From: an uncultured Lachnospiraceae bacterium
GTDB taxonomy: Bacteria > Bacillota > Clostridia > Lachnospirales > Lachnospiraceae
NCBI GenBank assembly: GCA_902803355.1
Contig: CADCPP010000078.1
Coordinates: forward strand, 1-6,621
DNA length: 6,621 bases
Direction: 5' to 3'
The notes under the pieces were generated by a model. The model saw only the letters and a list, made by a program, of their open reading frames with translations, made no database searches and was not told the DNA's origin. The stretch's first letter is position 1, and each line of letters begins with the position of its first letter. Below are positions 6,143 through 6,621 of the stretch, in pieces. The position numbers were made by a program, and so were the translations under genes.

Positions 6143-6621
6143 ATGGATATTATCAAACTGCTGGCCGAAGAACTGGCCATCAAGGACTCACAGGTCAAAG
6201 CGACCGTAGAACTGATCGATGAGGGGAATACCATCCCCTTTATTTCCCGCTACCGCAAAGAAGTGACCGGCGGCTTAAATGATGAGGTCCTGCGCACGCT
6301 GGACGAGCGCCTGAAGTATCTGCGCGGGCTGGAAGAGCGGAAGGCGGCCGTGCTGAAGAGCATCGAAGAGCAGGGAAAGCTCACCCCTGAACTGCAGACG
6401 CAGATCGAAGAGGCGAAGACCCTGGTCGCAGTGGAGGACCTGTACCGCCCGTATAAGCAGAAGAGAAGGACCCGCGCGACCGTGGCAAAGGAAAAGGGAC
6501 TGGAACCGCTGGCGCAGGAGATCCTCAGGCAGGAGGCAAAGGCGCCCCTCGAGACACTGGCTGAAGCGTACATCAGCGAAGAGAAGGGCGTGGCAAACGT
6601 GCAGGATGCCCTCGCCGGCGC
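6143..6621 (+). CDS. tex: Tex-family RNA-binding protein, N-terminal part (3' end cut by window)
   Basis: Tex (YqfO-unrelated; the Bordetella toxin-expression and pneumococcal Tex family) is a cytoplasmic nucleic-acid-binding protein of about 700-780 aa. It consists of a helical N-terminal domain, a YqgF-like domain, HhH motifs and a C-terminal S1 domain, and is linked to transcription and RNA handling. Only the first 159 residues are here, all in the helical N-terminal region. The diagnostic block is NTIPFISRYRKEVTGGLND (29-47), followed by SIEEQGKLTPEL (73-84) and VEDLYRPYKQKRRTRATVAKEKGLEPLA at 97-124. The frame stays open to the window edge. The ATG has GAGG at 6134-6137, 5 nt upstream, and lies 14 nt after the DUF2752 stop with no terminator between, so it could be read through from the genes above. 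The usual catalogue of domains cannot be confirmed beyond this point. Confidence 0.95.
   Translation, partial: MDIIKLLAEELAIKDSQVKATVELIDEGNTIPFISRYRKEVTGGLNDEVLRTLDERLKYLRGLEERKAAVLKSIEEQGKLTPELQTQIEEAKTLVAVEDLYRPYKQKRRTRATVAKEKGLEPLAQEILRQEAKAPLETLAEAYISEEKGVANVQDALAG

Noticed and set aside
6250..6573. Minus-strand open frame of 107 codons near the window end
   Set aside because: It lies opposite the well-matched tex frame, and its Ser/Arg-rich product has no recognisable motif.

Overview
This 6.6 kb window is densely coding, with every supported gene on the + strand. By eye it is GC-rich (roughly 55-60%). The ribosome binding sites are strong AGGAGG-type sites, and genes are packed with 4-20 nt overlaps or short gaps. 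RfbD carries a spacer around residues 36-52 and RfbC a lengthened C-terminal segment, both of which I associate from memory with clostridial versions of these enzymes. Together this suggests a GC-rich member of the Bacillota, class Clostridia, perhaps a gut Lachnospiraceae or relative. The lineage is an inference and has not been checked.

Region 1 (1-2081) holds the last three steps of dTDP-L-rhamnose synthesis: the 3' end of rfbB (dTDP-glucose 4,6-dehydratase), rfbD (dTDP-4-dehydrorhamnose reductase) and rfbC (the 3,5-epimerase). The first enzyme, RfbA, is not in the window and may lie upstream. Region 2 (2082-2158) is a 77-bp gap, the longest non-coding stretch here, with no convincing promoter or terminator.

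Region 3 (2159-5284) is a polysaccharide assembly block: a membrane polyprenyl-phosphate sugar-phosphotransferase that starts a lipid-linked glycan, then two GT2 glycosyltransferases joined by 8-nt and 4-nt overlaps. The first resembles WbbL-type rhamnosyltransferases and the second resembles streptococcal RgpB. With the rhamnose donor genes directly upstream, the simplest reading is a rhamnose-containing cell-surface polysaccharide: sugar-1-phosphate is loaded on undecaprenyl phosphate on the inner membrane face and rhamnose is added. No flippase, ABC exporter, polymerase or ligase is visible.

Region 4 (5288-6621) changes theme without a break in strand or spacing: acpS (holo-ACP synthase), a small DUF2752-type membrane protein overlapping it by 20 nt, and the 5' part of tex, which runs off the end. 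These may share a transcript with the polysaccharide genes, but nothing seen links their functions.

I found no RNA gene, mobile element, CRISPR array or clear Rho-independent terminator. The window reads as a mostly ordinary surface-polysaccharide operon joined to housekeeping genes. I do not see a clearly new biological system in it. The points most worth a second look are the acpS-DUF2752 pairing at the operon end, a strong hairpin early in the phosphotransferase gene, and that enzyme's acidic tail.
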